Below are positions 45,909-54,666 of a DNA stretch of 64,000 nt, piece after piece; positions within the stretch are counted from its first letter, which is position 1; the number at the start of each line of letters is the position of its first letter. The stretch comes from Alphaproteobacteria bacterium. Lineage in GTDB: Bacteria; Pseudomonadota; Alphaproteobacteria; DSM-16000; Inquilinaceae. The translations under genes were made by a program, and so were the position numbers. The notes beneath the pieces were generated by a model. The model was not told where the DNA came from. It made no database searches and saw only the letters and a list, made by a program, of their open reading frames with translations. The DNA lies in assembly GCA_028284045.1 (NCBI GenBank), contig JANQSN010000005.1:1-64000 (forward strand). The letters are read 5' to 3'.

Positions 45909-48152
45909 CTACAGCGCCGGGATCCGGACGGTGAAGCGGGCGCCCGGCCCATCCTGGCGGTTCTCCGCGGCGATGGTGCCGGCATGCGCCTCGACGATCT
46001 GGCGGGAGATGCTGAGGCCGAGGCCGGAATGCGCGCCGAACTTCTCGCGCGCCGGCCGCTCGGAATAGAAGCGGTCGAAGATCGCCTGCAGCTTGTTGGG
46101 CGGGATGCCCGGCCCGCGGTCGCTGACCGTGACCTCGACCATGTCGCCGTCGCGGCGGGCAGCCAGCTCGATCCGCTCACCGGGCGGGGAGAAGCTGATG
46201 GCGTTGCCGATCAGGTTGCGGAACACCTGGACCAGGCGCCCTTCCAGCCCGGCGACCACCAGCGGCGCGTCGCCCGCCACCGGCACGGCGACGACCAGGG
46301 GTCCACCTTCCTCCGCCGTGCCGACATAGAGATCCGCCAGCATGCGCAGCATCTCCGGCATGTCGACCGGTTCGGCACTGGCCCGGCTCAGCTCGCTGTC
46401 CAGGCGCGAGGCGTCGGAGATGTCGCTGATCAGCCGGTTCAGGCGCTGCACATCCTCCACGATGATCGACAACAGGCGGCGCTGCTGCTCCGGATCGCTG
46501 ATCCGCGCGGTCGTCTCCACCGCGCTGCGCAGCGAGGTCAGCGGGTTCTTGATCTCATGCGCGACATCGGCGGCGAACCGCTCGGTCGCGTCCATGCGGG
46601 TCCACAACGCCTCCGTCATGTCGCGCAGCGAGCGCGAGAGATCGCCGATCTCGTCACGCCGCGCACTGAAATCGGGGATCGAGTGCTCGCGGGTATGGCC
46701 GCGGCGCACCCGTTCCGCCGCCTGGGCGAGCCGGCGGATCGGGCGGGTGATCGACGACGCGAGATAGACCGACAACAGGACGGTGACGATCAGGGCACCG
46801 ATGAAGACGCTGAGGATGTCGGCGCGCACGGAGCGCATGGCGCGCTCGATATCCACGGAATCGGTGGTCACCAGCACCGCCCCCATGACGATGCGCAGGC
46901 GCTGCACCGGCACCGCCGTGCCGAGGATCAGGCCGCCGTCGTCGGCCGCCCAGATCTGGTCGTCGACATCCCCGGTCAGCGCGGTGACCACCGACCGGTA
47001 GTCGCCCGCCCGCTGGGCCGCCCGCTCGCGATAGGTCGGCCATTCCCGGCGGTCCGGCACCAGCCGGGAGAGCCAGCCGACGGCGTCGTCGAGGCCGCGG
47101 ATGATCCAGCCCCGGTCGTCCATCGGCGCCAGGGGCTGGACCTCAATGACGCCGCCGGGCTCGCCGAGCTGGCGGCTGTCGGCGATCAGCCGGCCGTCGA
47201 CGTCGAAGACGCGGGTGCGGGTGTCGGTGATCTCGTAGAGACGCCGCACCATCTGCTGGGCGATGCCGGGATCCACCCCCTGCGGCTCGTCATAGCGGCC
47301 GACGGCCGCCCCTTCGGCCAGCGCCGTCGACAGGATCATCGCCTCGGTGCGCAGGGCCCCCAGCTCCGCCTGGATCAGCCGATCCTCGTAGCGGCCGAGA
47401 TAGAGCAGGCCGGCCACCAGGATCGCTAGGGCCAGGATGTTGACCGCCAGGACCCGCAGGGTGAGCTTCGAGACCGACCGCCGGCGCTGACGCGCCGCGC
47501 GGTCGGTGAGGCGGCGGGGTTCCGCCTCGGCCGGCGCGGCGGCGGGTTGTTCGACCGGTGCGACCGGCGCGGCCGGCGCGGCCGGGGGCCGCCTGTCGGA
47601 TCGGGGTGGCCTGCCGGCGATCGGCGGTCGTTCGGCGACGGGCGGCTTGCCGATCGAGGGCGGCTGATCGGCCGGCGGTGGGGTGCCCGTCGGCGGCGCG
47701 GACGTGGGCGGGCGATGACCGTCGGCCGCCAGCGGCGGCCGTCCCCCCGGTGACGTCGGCGGCGCGGCCGGCCGGGGCCGGGCCGCCGCGACCAGTCCCG
47801 CTGGCGGCACGGCATCGGATTTGGGGGGCAGCGGCGCGGCGACGGCCGGCTCCGGGGTGCGGCGGAGATGCGGCGCGCGGGCGGGCGATGGCGTCGGCCC
47901 AAGGCTCGGCGCCGACGCCCGGCCCGTGGCGGGCGGCGATGCGCGGAGCGGCGGGGCTGGCTTCGTCGCGGGCGGCGCCGGGGCCGCCTCTTCGGTCTCG
48001 GTGGGATCGGGCTCGGCCGGTTTCGGCGCGGTCGATTCCCGCGCGGCCAGGACCCCGCTGTCGGCGACCAGCCTCAGCCGGCGGACCGCGCCGCCATCGC
48101 CACCGCCGGGCCGGGTGTCGTCATCCGATGGCCTGCCCCGGCGGTCGTCCAA
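45909..48152 (-). CDS. chvG: Envelope-stress sensor histidine kinase ChvG/ExoS
   Basis: A two-pass membrane kinase. A long Pro/Ala/Arg-rich cytoplasmic N-terminus (about 190 residues if TTG 48152 is the start) precedes helix 1 (LAVNILALAILVAGLLYLG). A periplasmic sensor of about 200 residues, helix 2, a HAMP domain (ITRPIRRLAQAAERVRRG), the phospho-His in DVAHEIKNPLTSLRSA, and NLIGNAISFSP, DRGPGIPP and SGLGLSISRQI complete it. The kinase responds to acid or envelope stress in rhizobia. TTG 48152 is two bases after the chvI stop; a longer frame runs through chvI but is not protein-like. The Pro-rich start has not been described for the family, as far as I know. Confidence 0.9.
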   Translation of the reverse strand: MDDRRGRPSDDDTRPGGGDGGAVRRLRLVADSGVLAARESTAPKPAEPDPTETEEAAPAPPATKPAPPLRASPPATGRASAPSLGPTPSPARAPHLRRTPEPAVAAPLPPKSDAVPPAGLVAAARPRPAAPPTSPGGRPPLAADGHRPPTSAPPTGTPPPADQPPSIGKPPVAERPPIAGRPPRSDRRPPAAPAAPVAPVEQPAAAPAEAEPRRLTDRAARQRRRSVSKLTLRVLAVNILALAILVAGLLYLGRYEDRLIQAELGALRTEAMILSTALAEGAAVGRYDEPQGVDPGIAQQMVRRLYEITDTRTRVFDVDGRLIADSRQLGEPGGVIEVQPLAPMDDRGWIIRGLDDAVGWLSRLVPDRREWPTYRERAAQRAGDYRSVVTALTGDVDDQIWAADDGGLILGTAVPVQRLRIVMGAVLVTTDSVDIERAMRSVRADILSVFIGALIVTVLLSVYLASSITRPIRRLAQAAERVRRGHTREHSIPDFSARRDEIGDLSRSLRDMTEALWTRMDATERFAADVAHEIKNPLTSLRSAVETTARISDPEQQRRLLSIIVEDVQRLNRLISDISDASRLDSELSRASAEPVDMPEMLRMLADLYVGTAEEGGPLVVAVPVAGDAPLVVAGLEGRLVQVFRNLIGNAISFSPPGERIELAARRDGDMVEVTVSDRGPGIPPNKLQAIFDRFYSERPAREKFGAHSGLGLSISRQIVEAHAGTIAAENRQDGPGARFTVRIPAL

Positions 48153-48154
48153 TC

Positions 48155-48859
48155 TCAGCTTTCCTTGTATCGGTAACCGACGCCGTACAGGGTCTCGATA
48201 TGCCCGAACGCGCCGTCCACCAGCTTGAACTTCTTGCGGATGCGCTTGATGTGGCTGTCGATCGTCCGGTCGTCGACATAGATGTGCTCGCCATAGGCCG
48301 CGTCCATGAGCTGATCGCGGCTCTTGACGTGCCCCGGCCGCTGGGCCAGCGCCTTGACCAGCAGGAACTCCGTCACCGTCAGGTCGATCATCTGGCCGAC
48401 CCAGGAGCAGGCGTGCCGCGCGCTGTCCAGCACCAGGTCGCCGCGGACCATCACCTCGTTGGGATCGGACTTCGCCTCGCCCCCATCCTGGGTGAGCTGC
48501 TCGCGCCGCAACAGGGCGCGGATGCGCTCGATCAGCAAGCGTTGGGAGAACGGCTTCTTGATGTAATCGTCGGCCCCCATGCGCAGGCCGAGCAGCTCGT
48601 CCACCTCGTCGTCCTTGGAGGTCAGGAAGATGACCGGGACGTTGGAGTCCTGGCGCAGCCGCTGCAGCAGCTCCATGCCGTCCATGCGGGGCATCTTGAT
48701 GTCCAAGACGGCGAGATCCACGGGGCGGGTCGACAGCCCGCGCCAGGCTTCGTCGCCGTCGGCATAGGTCTTGACCTCGTAGCCTTCGGCTTCCAGCGCC
48801 ATAGAGACTGAGGTCAGGATGTTGCGGTCGTCGTCGACCAGCGCGATGGTGTTGGTCAC
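48155..48859 (-). CDS. chvI: Response regulator ChvI (OmpR family)
   Basis: A 234-residue partner of ChvG. The receiver has [11 protein letters not shown], the phospho-Asp in [11 protein letters not shown], and KKPF; the winged helix ends [16 protein letters not shown] and [10 protein letters not shown]. In relatives it controls exopolysaccharide, motility and envelope genes. The GTG start follows GGAGCAAGAGAGCAAG. The upstream 204 bp separates it from a divergent PNPOx-like gene and should hold both promoters. Confidence 0.95.
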   Translation of the reverse strand: MTNTIALVDDDRNILTSVSMALEAEGYEVKTYADGDEAWRGLSTRPVDLAVLDIKMPRMDGMELLQRLRQDSNVPVIFLTSKDDEVDELLGLRMGADDYIKKPFSQRLLIERIRALLRREQLTQDGGEAKSDPNEVMVRGDLVLDSARHACSWVGQMIDLTVTEFLLVKALAQRPGHVKSRDQLMDAAYGEHIYVDDRTIDSHIKRIRKKFKLVDGAFGHIETLYGVGYRYKES

Positions 48860-49063
48860 CTTGCTCTCTTGCTCCAAGCTGCAGGGCCGGCGGCCGAGAA
48901 AGGGCGGCGCGGCCGGATAAGGCGTCGGCCGTCGGGCAAGACCCTGCCGCGGCACTATGGCCCATTTGCGGTGGCGATGTCACCGCAACCGGGCAATCCG
49001 CCCCAATCTCTGCCGCATCTCCGCCCCGATTGACGGCCATTGCGGCCGCTTGAGGACGCGACG

Positions 49064-49513
49064 ATGAGCCCACAGCCCCCGGAAACCGCCCGCCGCCTGC
49101 TCGCCGAGGCCGGCCATGCCGCGCTGGCGAGCCTCGGCCCCGACGGCCATCCCCATGCCTCGCTGGTGCTGCTGGCGACGGCACCGGACCTGACACCGCT
49201 GATGCTGCTGTCGGACCTCTCCCAGCATGCCGCGCATCTGAAGGCCGATCCGCGGATGAGCCTGCTGATCGACGGCGCCACCCGCGCTGAGCGCGACCTG
49301 ACGGAGCCGCGGCTGACCGTCACCGGGCGCGCCGCTCCCCTCGACGACGGCGCGCTGGTCGACCGCTTCGTCGCCCGCCATCCGAGCGCGCGGACCTATG
49401 CCGGCTTCGCCGATTTCCGCCTCTACGCCGTCACGCCCCAGGCCGGCCTTCTGATCGCCGGCTTCGGCGCCATTCACCGCCTGGAAGCCGCCGATCTCAA
49501 GGCCGAGGCGTGA
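49064..49513 (+). CDS. Pyridoxamine 5'-phosphate oxidase-like flavin/haem protein
   Basis: A 149-residue split-barrel protein of the PNPOx-like (HugZ-type) family. Visible strands: GHAALASLGPDGHPHASLVL, TPLMLLSDLSQHAAHLKADPRMSLLID, and LTVTGRA. Members bind FMN, F420 or haem; the ligand is not clear. It lacks the C-terminal part of HugZ proteins, so a simple flavoprotein is the best guess. ATG 49064 has GAGGACGCGACG before it. Confidence 0.85.
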   Translation: MSPQPPETARRLLAEAGHAALASLGPDGHPHASLVLLATAPDLTPLMLLSDLSQHAAHLKADPRMSLLIDGATRAERDLTEPRLTVTGRAAPLDDGALVDRFVARHPSARTYAGFADFRLYAVTPQAGLLIAGFGAIHRLEAADLKAEA

Positions 49514-49517
49514 CCGA

Positions 49518-50234
49518 TCAGGCGCAGCGTTCCAGGAGCGTGGCGCGGCTGGGCTGCAGGATGCGCCGCGCGTCGCCGTCGGGTTCGGACACCCGCTCGA
49601 ACCCCGCGCGCAAGGCCGGCTCCACGGCGGCGATCTGCGCTTCGCGGTCCGGGTCGACGGCGATGAACCGGCGCCGCCAGGCGTCGAAATCGCGGTGGCG
49701 TACGGGCGCGTCGTATTCGATCTCCTGCGCCAGGCGGAAGCCGGGGCCGCGGCCGGCCTCGACCAGGCAGGCATAGGCGGCGGCGCGCACCGCCGTCTCG
49801 TCCTCCACCGCGCGCACCAGCTCGAAATAGGCGCCGGCGGCCAGCGGCTCGACCACCAGCAAGCGGCCGCCGGGCCGGAGCACGCGGGCCGCCTCCGCCA
49901 CGGCCGGGCCCATGGCGGCCGTCGGCACGTGATGGAAGGCGTTGAGGAAGACGACGGCATCGGCCACGGCGTCGGCGAAAGGCAGCGCCTCCGCCACGCC
50001 GCCGACATAGGCCGGGGCGGCGGTCTGCCCGCGCTCCGCCGCCGCCTTGGCCGATGCGGCGCGGCCCGCCGCCAGCATCGCCCGCGACGGCTCCACCGCG
50101 ATAACCCCGCCGGCGCCTTCCCGGGCGAAGCGGCGGGCGAGGGCCCCGTCGCCGGCGCCGACCTCCACCACCAGCCGGCCGGCCAGCGGCAGCAGCCGGT
50201 CGAAGACTTGCGTGTGCTTCAGAATCTGGGTCAT
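49518..50234 (-). CDS. Class I SAM-dependent methyltransferase
   Basis: A 238-residue methyltransferase with VVEVGAGDGALARRFA (SAM loop), ALPFADAVADAVVFLNAFHH (motif II) and EAARVLRPGGRLLVVEPL (motif III). The substrate is not known; the fold resembles small-molecule or lipid methylases. Its ATG overlaps the stop of the PhnD-like gene (ATGA), so the two are translated together. Confidence 0.87.
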   Translation of the reverse strand: MTQILKHTQVFDRLLPLAGRLVVEVGAGDGALARRFAREGAGGVIAVEPSRAMLAAGRAASAKAAAERGQTAAPAYVGGVAEALPFADAVADAVVFLNAFHHVPTAAMGPAVAEAARVLRPGGRLLVVEPLAAGAYFELVRAVEDETAVRAAAYACLVEAGRGPGFRLAQEIEYDAPVRHRDFDAWRRRFIAVDPDREAQIAAVEPALRAGFERVSEPDGDARRILQPSRATLLERCA

Positions 50235-51121
50235 CGCGCGGGTCCCTCGGTCGGGGCCTGCATAGCGGGGCCGGCGTGCGGGGTCCAGTCGCCCAGCGTC
50301 GCCGCCTCGGCGATCAACGCGCGGGTGCGGTCGTAGGCGTCCGGCTGCGGCGGGCCGATACCGGCAAGGCGCAGGCGCCGGCGATGCGGTGCGACCGCCG
50401 GGTCGTCGATGGCCGCCGCCAGGGCGGCGTAGAGGCCCGCGACCGCCGCGTCGCTGCGGTGGCCGGCCGTGATGAACGGCAGGGGCGGCGCCCAATCCGT
50501 CCAGGCGATGCGGCGCACGGCCAGCGCCTCCGGTGCGGCGATGTCCTGCAGCAGGGCCAGCGTCACCGCATCGATCGCCGCCGCGTGCGCCTCGCCCGCG
50601 GCGACCGCGCACAGGCTGGCGCGATGGCTGCCGGTCAGCAGGACCCGGCCGACCACCGAGTCGTCGGCCGCCGTCGCCAAGGGTGCCAGGCTAGCGCGAA
50701 AGGCGACGCAGCCGGAATGCGAGCCCCATTCGTTGACCGCGACGGTGGCGCCGCGCAGATCCGCGAGCGCGTCGACCGCCCCGCGGACGCCCGCGACGAT
50801 GGCGCTGCGATAGGCGCTGCGTCCACCGACGGGTTCGCAACCGGGGGCGTCGTAGGCCGGGATGGCGACCAGCCGGACGGCACCGGCCAGGGTTTGCACG
50901 AAGGGCGCGCCGCAGGTCTGGGCGAGCAGCAGACCGGGATCGCGCCACACCGCCGCAAGGGACTGGTTGCGCTCCAAGTATGCCGGGACCCGCGCGACAC
51001 CGCCGCGGCGCAGCCGTGCCGCGATACCAGCCCACAGCGCATCGGTCGCCGGGCGCAGCGCCGGCAGGTCGTACATGCCGAGGCTGGCAAGCGGGCGGGC
51101 ACCCACCCTGCTCAGGTCCAA
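50231..51121 (-). CDS. PhnD-like substrate-binding protein without a signal peptide
   Basis: A 296-residue protein of the phosphate/phosphonate-binding (PhnD-like) fold: ASLGMYDLPALRPATDALW, LLLAQTCGAPFVQ, VAIPAYDAPGCEPVGGRSAYRSA, and RVLLTGSHRASLCAVAAGEA. Typical binding proteins are exported, but no signal peptide is visible here, so it may be cytosolic and sense or deliver a ligand. TTG 51121 is listed; GTG 51106 and ATG 51076 are alternatives. A hairpin repeat ends 10 bases or so upstream and provides the only GGAGGG in the leader. It is translated with the methyltransferase below it. Confidence 0.82.
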   Translation of the reverse strand: MDLSRVGARPLASLGMYDLPALRPATDALWAGIAARLRRGGVARVPAYLERNQSLAAVWRDPGLLLAQTCGAPFVQTLAGAVRLVAIPAYDAPGCEPVGGRSAYRSAIVAGVRGAVDALADLRGATVAVNEWGSHSGCVAFRASLAPLATAADDSVVGRVLLTGSHRASLCAVAAGEAHAAAIDAVTLALLQDIAAPEALAVRRIAWTDWAPPLPFITAGHRSDAAVAGLYAALAAAIDDPAVAPHRRRLRLAGIGPPQPDAYDRTRALIAEAATLGDWTPHAGPAMQAPTEGPAR

Positions 51122-51130
51122 TCGACCTGA

Positions 51131-51172
51131 AGCCCTCCCCCTTGATGGGGGAGGGTTGGGAGGGGGTGGTCA
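51131..51172. repeat. GC-rich hairpin repeat (family member 3, single arm)
   Basis: The core CCCTCCCCCTTGATGGGGG and its tail AGGGTTGGGAGGGGGTGG match the left arm of the 7261 and 22582 elements. Only one arm is present. It lies after the DUF2794 stop and just before the PhnD-like start, both on the minus strand. Confidence 0.85.
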
Positions 51173-51216
51173 CGTCGGTGCAAGAGGCGGATTGAGAAAA
51201 CGCCCTATCGACGGGG

Positions 51217-51558
51217 CTAGCGGACCAGCGACAGCGGCGGCGGCAGGGCGGCCAGCGCCTCGGCCAGGTCGACCGACCGGGCGAGGCGGCGCTGGCCGTC
51301 GAACAGCGAATAGTCGACGCCGCGCGCGCTGGAGACCTTCACCACGGTGAAGACCGGCTGCTCGCTGGTGTGGCGGAAGATGCTGAACAGCGCCATGCCG
51401 ACGGTGTGGTCGACGGCGTAGTCCCGCCACTCCCCACACGCCACGCGTACGGCGTAGGCCGACAGGATGCGCGACAGTTCCGCACGGTTGAAATAGACCC
51501 GTCCCCGGCGCCGGCGCGCGTCCCGCTGGTAGTCGCTGAGGCGGACGATATGGGTCAT
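51217..51558 (-). CDS. DUF2794 protein
   Basis: A 113-residue protein of the DUF2794 family, largely confined to alphaproteobacteria. The family core is present: FNRAELSRILSAYAVRVACGEWRDYAVDHTVGMALFSIFR. No function is known. ATG 51558 is used because the upstream frame to 51651 is Pro/Gly-rich and not conserved in style. About 300 bp divergent region to the thermonuclease follows. Confidence 0.9.
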   Translation of the reverse strand: MTHIVRLSDYQRDARRRRGRVYFNRAELSRILSAYAVRVACGEWRDYAVDHTVGMALFSIFRHTSEQPVFTVVKVSSARGVDYSLFDGQRRLARSVDLAEALAALPPPLSLVR

Positions 51559-51857
51559 GCCGCTGGGCGTATTCTTCCTGGCGGTGCCTCCGCCCTGTCG
51601 CCCCGGCGGCCTGTCGGCAAGGGGCTTCACGGGCGGGATCGGCGCACTCAATCGACGGAAAGGCGGGCCGACTGAAAATCGGGCTGCTTCAGGGTCGGCG
51701 TGGGCCGGCCGTGGGACCGATCGCGGTCGCCCACGACCTTGCGGTTTCGGAAATATGAAGCCTGGGGCGCCGGGGGTCCAGCCCGTCGACCGGCGATTGG
51801 CCGGGTCGGGGTGGGACGCGCCGGTTAACCGATCGGAAAACCACGCGCGATAGCCTG

Positions 51858-52397
51858 ATGCCCGCCATGTCGCACCCCGCCCGGATCCTCTGCGCCGCCG
51901 TCCTGCTGGCCGGCGCCCTGCTCGCCGCCCCGCCTGGTGCGGCCCAGATGCAGTTCGAGCCCGGCGACACCGTCACCGGCACCGGCCAGGCGGAGGAAGG
52001 CGACATCCTGGCGGTCGGCGGCCGCACGCTGCGCCTCTACGGCATCGACGCGCCGGAGTTGGGCCAAAACTGCCGCGACCGGCGCGGCCGTCTCTATGAC
52101 TGCGGGGCGGCGGCGCGCAACGTGCTGACCCGCTTCGTGACCGGCCGGGCCCTGGCATGCGAGGTCTACGCCAACACCATCGACGGGCTGGAAACCGGCC
52201 GCTGCTTCGCCGGCGACACCGATATCGGCGGCCTGATGGTGCAGAGCGGCTGGGCCTTCTCCTACCGCGCCTTCTCCCACCGCTACGAAGCCGCGGAAGG
52301 CCAAGCCCAGGCCCATCGCCGCGGCTTCTGGGAGGGCCGGGTGATGCGGCCCTCGGTGTGGCGCACGGAACAGATGCGCGAGGCCGGCGGGATGTGA
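51858..52397 (+). CDS. Secreted thermonuclease-family protein (SNase-like)
   Basis: A 179-residue protein with a signal peptide (ILCAAVLLAGALLAAPPGAA) and an SNase/OB fold. LYGIDAPELGQNCRDRRG matches the family's DAPE-type metal site, but it is short compared with Staphylococcus nuclease; the RxxE-type catalytic Arg/Glu pair is not clear. Such proteins are common in alphaproteobacteria and may bind rather than cut nucleic acid. A broken 3' copy lies 0.9 kb downstream. Confidence 0.85.
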   Translation: MPAMSHPARILCAAVLLAGALLAAPPGAAQMQFEPGDTVTGTGQAEEGDILAVGGRTLRLYGIDAPELGQNCRDRRGRLYDCGAAARNVLTRFVTGRALACEVYANTIDGLETGRCFAGDTDIGGLMVQSGWAFSYRAFSHRYEAAEGQAQAHRRGFWEGRVMRPSVWRTEQMREAGGM

Positions 52398-52650
52398 TCG
52401 AGGGGCGGGTACCCGCCGCTCAAGCCCGCCGCACTGCTCCCATCGCGTTGACCCTTGGCCGCCGGTGACACCCGAATAGGCGCATAACGTTACTTAATTT
52501 CGTTAACGGCGGCCGCATCAACGGATTGTTCCATTCATTAGAAAGCTATGGTAACGTTTGTTGCGTGGAGAATGGTCCGGTTCCGGATGGCGGCCGGTCA
52601 CCCTTCTCCTCTGACAATCGCGGTCCGTTTGGACTGTTTGGGAGGAAGAG

Positions 52651-52884
52651 ATGGACGCAATAGGCACACAGCGTGCGGCGCACGACGACATGGTTTTCGA
52701 CATGGCATCGGACGCGCCGGCGGACATGCGCCCGCATGACACGGATTCCCGCGCGAAGGCGTCGACGGCCATCCGCTATCTGGATTCGCTGGGCTTCATG
52801 ATCGTCCAGCAGCCGTTCGGATGGATGACGGGTGCCGGGCAGGAGGACGACTACCCCCTCACCCACGCCCGCGTCTGGGGCTGA
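52651..52884 (+). CDS. Small hypothetical protein
   Basis: A 77-residue acidic protein. GGGAGGAAGAG before the ATG is a strong ribosome site. The centre (STAIRYLDSLGFMIVQQPFG) may form a helix and strand. No family recognised. Upstream DNA is AT-rich, with an inverted AACGTTAC/GTAACGTT pair (about 52486-52558) that may be part of the promoter. Confidence 0.55.
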   Translation: MDAIGTQRAAHDDMVFDMASDAPADMRPHDTDSRAKASTAIRYLDSLGFMIVQQPFGWMTGAGQEDDYPLTHARVWG

Positions 52885-53114
52885 CGCACCGACGCGATCG
52901 GGGAACTGGTTTGGGGTGGGTAGGAGGGCGGTTTCGGGTTCGACGGCGCCCGCCGAACCGCTCTATCCGATTGTTTTCTTGGGTTTTCGGGAAGCTGGGC
53001 GACACTGCCCAGCTTCACGCTGCTTGGTGGGTGACGTTGCGTCAGGGCCAAGCCTGACACCAGCCGCCCTCCTGCTTGCGCCGGTGCCGGTTCCGTCATC
53101 ATCTGCGGCCTCCA
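52885..53114. other. Non-coding stretch with a strong hairpin
   Basis: No protein-like frame. It holds the hairpin at 52991-53016, then runs into the nuclease gene fragment. Confidence 0.5.
52991..53016. terminator. Strong hairpin, possible terminator
   Basis: Perfect 10-base arms GAAGCTGGGC and GCCCAGCTTC with a 6-base loop. On the plus strand no T run follows. On the minus strand the arm is followed by CCGAAAACCC, not T. It could still stop transcription or protect RNA ends. Confidence 0.4.
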
Positions 53115-53304
53115 CTTCGCCGGCGACACCGATACCGGCGGCCTGATGGTGCAAAACGGCTGGGCCTTCTCCGACCGTGCATACTCCCACCGCTGCGAAG
53201 CCGCGGAAGGCGCCCATGCCCACCGTAGCGGTTTCTGGGAAGGTCGGGTGACGCGGCCGTCGGTGTGGTGCACGGAGTAAAGCCGGACACCGTCGGGATG
53301 TGAT
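53115..53304 (+). pseudogene. Decayed 3' copy of the thermonuclease gene
   Basis: Bases 53115-53304 align with 52205-52400 of the intact gene, with point changes and small deletions. The frame reads GDTDTGGLMVQNGWAFSDRA and continues to an early TAA at 53278 where the gene has an Asn/Gln codon. The 5' half is gone, so it cannot make a signal peptide or the OB-fold start. It is a tandem-duplication remnant. Confidence 0.85.
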
Positions 53305-53466
53305 TGGCGTGCCGGGGGCCGCGCATTAATTGAATCTGTCGATGCGTAGCCTCGAAGCGGGGCTCCGCCCTGGCCCAACACTGGTCCGCAAATGACCCTG
53401 AGCGGCCATTTACCTCTCTGCGAGCGGCGACCGGTTTGAGACCATTGCGGACCTCGCGCACATCGG

Positions 53467-54651
53467 TCAGAGGGTCTTCGCGATCGGTGAGATGACTGCC
53501 TCAGTTCGAGAACCCTCATCAGATTTTAGGATCAGAGAAACTTCAGTCTCATCCGTATCCAGCAATTCCGGCTGAGCGACAGCTCCCATCACGTCAATAA
53601 CTTCGACAACAGGATAGTTTCGACGTTCTTCAAGCCATCTGGCCACTTGGCGATGTGCGCCATTCGGTAGCGCGACTTCTCGCGGGAGCTTCGCGTCTGC
53701 CGTGAAGAACTGCTGAACGATATTCCAAGCAGAATAAAAAGTCTCCATGAACGAGCCGTCATAAGGCAACGGACAAATTATCAGATTTTTCGAGTCATCT
53801 TTCCGGAGCTGATCCGACTTTCCTTCAGCTGCCGGAATGATACCGACCCTGAGGCCATTCGCTCCCTCCAAAGCGCGAGGGTTTATCTTCACCGACGTTC
53901 CGATCCAGCGATCGCTATCAGTACAGCCCAAAAACAGATCGGCCTTCCAGAGCCCATTTATAGATGTTGGTAGCGAAGCACGCGTCGTAGGGCGACGAAA
54001 TGCGGCTGCTAATCGCGTGAGGTAGTTTCTCAGTTTGGGAGGTTGCGATTGCTTTCCAGTCAGTAATCTAGAATCATCTGTTAATATCTCCCGGGCCGTT
54101 GCAATGATTTGTTGTGTCCCATTCTTTTCGACCCCGAATAAAATAGACTGATGAGCGTCTCCGGGCACTTTGCATTGCTTGAGAGCATCAGACACGCGGT
54201 CTAGCACTTTCGCATCTTGGTTCTGTATTGCCTCATGGACTGCGTATTCGTAGCAGATTCCGCAATCACCGTCGCCATGTCTGCGGAGACGCCCAAGCAT
54301 CTGCAAATCTATTATTGTCTTGCCGCCAGCTTTTTGCACAACCTCCGATTGCAAGGAATGCAGAAGACCTTGTAGTATAGGGCGAACAACTGCGAACATC
54401 GCAGAGACGTCATCGGCGACTGGTGAGCGTTGTCGCTCTATGCGGAGATCTAGTTGGTCCTGCATTTGACCCAGCACTCTGGGAAACGCGACTAAGCAGT
54501 GTGGTTTGCATTTAGACCGCGCGTTACGAAATCGCAACCACAAGCCGAGCGAGAACGTCCGCAAAGTCCGCACAGCGGTCGTGCCGGTCAAGATGTTCGA
54601 ATTCCGCTCCTGGCACATAGCCGAAGGTGTGAGAAGCCGGCGAACGAACAC
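53467..54651 (-). CDS. Low-GC accessory gene of unknown function, possible nuclease-like fold
   Basis: A frame of up to 394 residues in DNA much poorer in GC than its surroundings. It has no signal peptide or membrane helix. The middle reads GLWKADLFLGCTDSDRWIG and then VKINPRALEGANGL; a strand-Asp-strand-Lys pattern of this type is seen in PD-(D/E)xK nucleases, but the assignment is a guess. A Cys-rich patch (CGICYEYAVHEAI) is also present. Later come FMETFYSAWNIVQQFF and LVE-like strands. The start may be ATG 54465 (MQDQLDLRIERQ) or upstream; the first 60 residues are doubtful. It has no visible partner genes and is probably acquired. Confidence 0.6.
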   Translation of the reverse strand: MFVRRLLTPSAMCQERNSNILTGTTAVRTLRTFSLGLWLRFRNARSKCKPHCLVAFPRVLGQMQDQLDLRIERQRSPVADDVSAMFAVVRPILQGLLHSLQSEVVQKAGGKTIIDLQMLGRLRRHGDGDCGICYEYAVHEAIQNQDAKVLDRVSDALKQCKVPGDAHQSILFGVEKNGTQQIIATAREILTDDSRLLTGKQSQPPKLRNYLTRLAAAFRRPTTRASLPTSINGLWKADLFLGCTDSDRWIGTSVKINPRALEGANGLRVGIIPAAEGKSDQLRKDDSKNLIICPLPYDGSFMETFYSAWNIVQQFFTADAKLPREVALPNGAHRQVARWLEERRNYPVVEVIDVMGAVAQPELLDTDETEVSLILKSDEGSRTEAVISPIAKTL

Positions 54652-54666
54652 GAGATCCCGCCCCCC

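Noticed and set aside
45909-49196. A 1095-residue frame spanning chvI and chvG
   Set aside because: The part over chvI is the wrong frame of a clear response regulator; real ChvG starts near 48152.
52486-52558. AACGTTAC/GTAACGTT as an operator
   Set aside because: Perfect but short and 57 bases apart; could be chance in AT-rich DNA. Mentioned only with the small gene.
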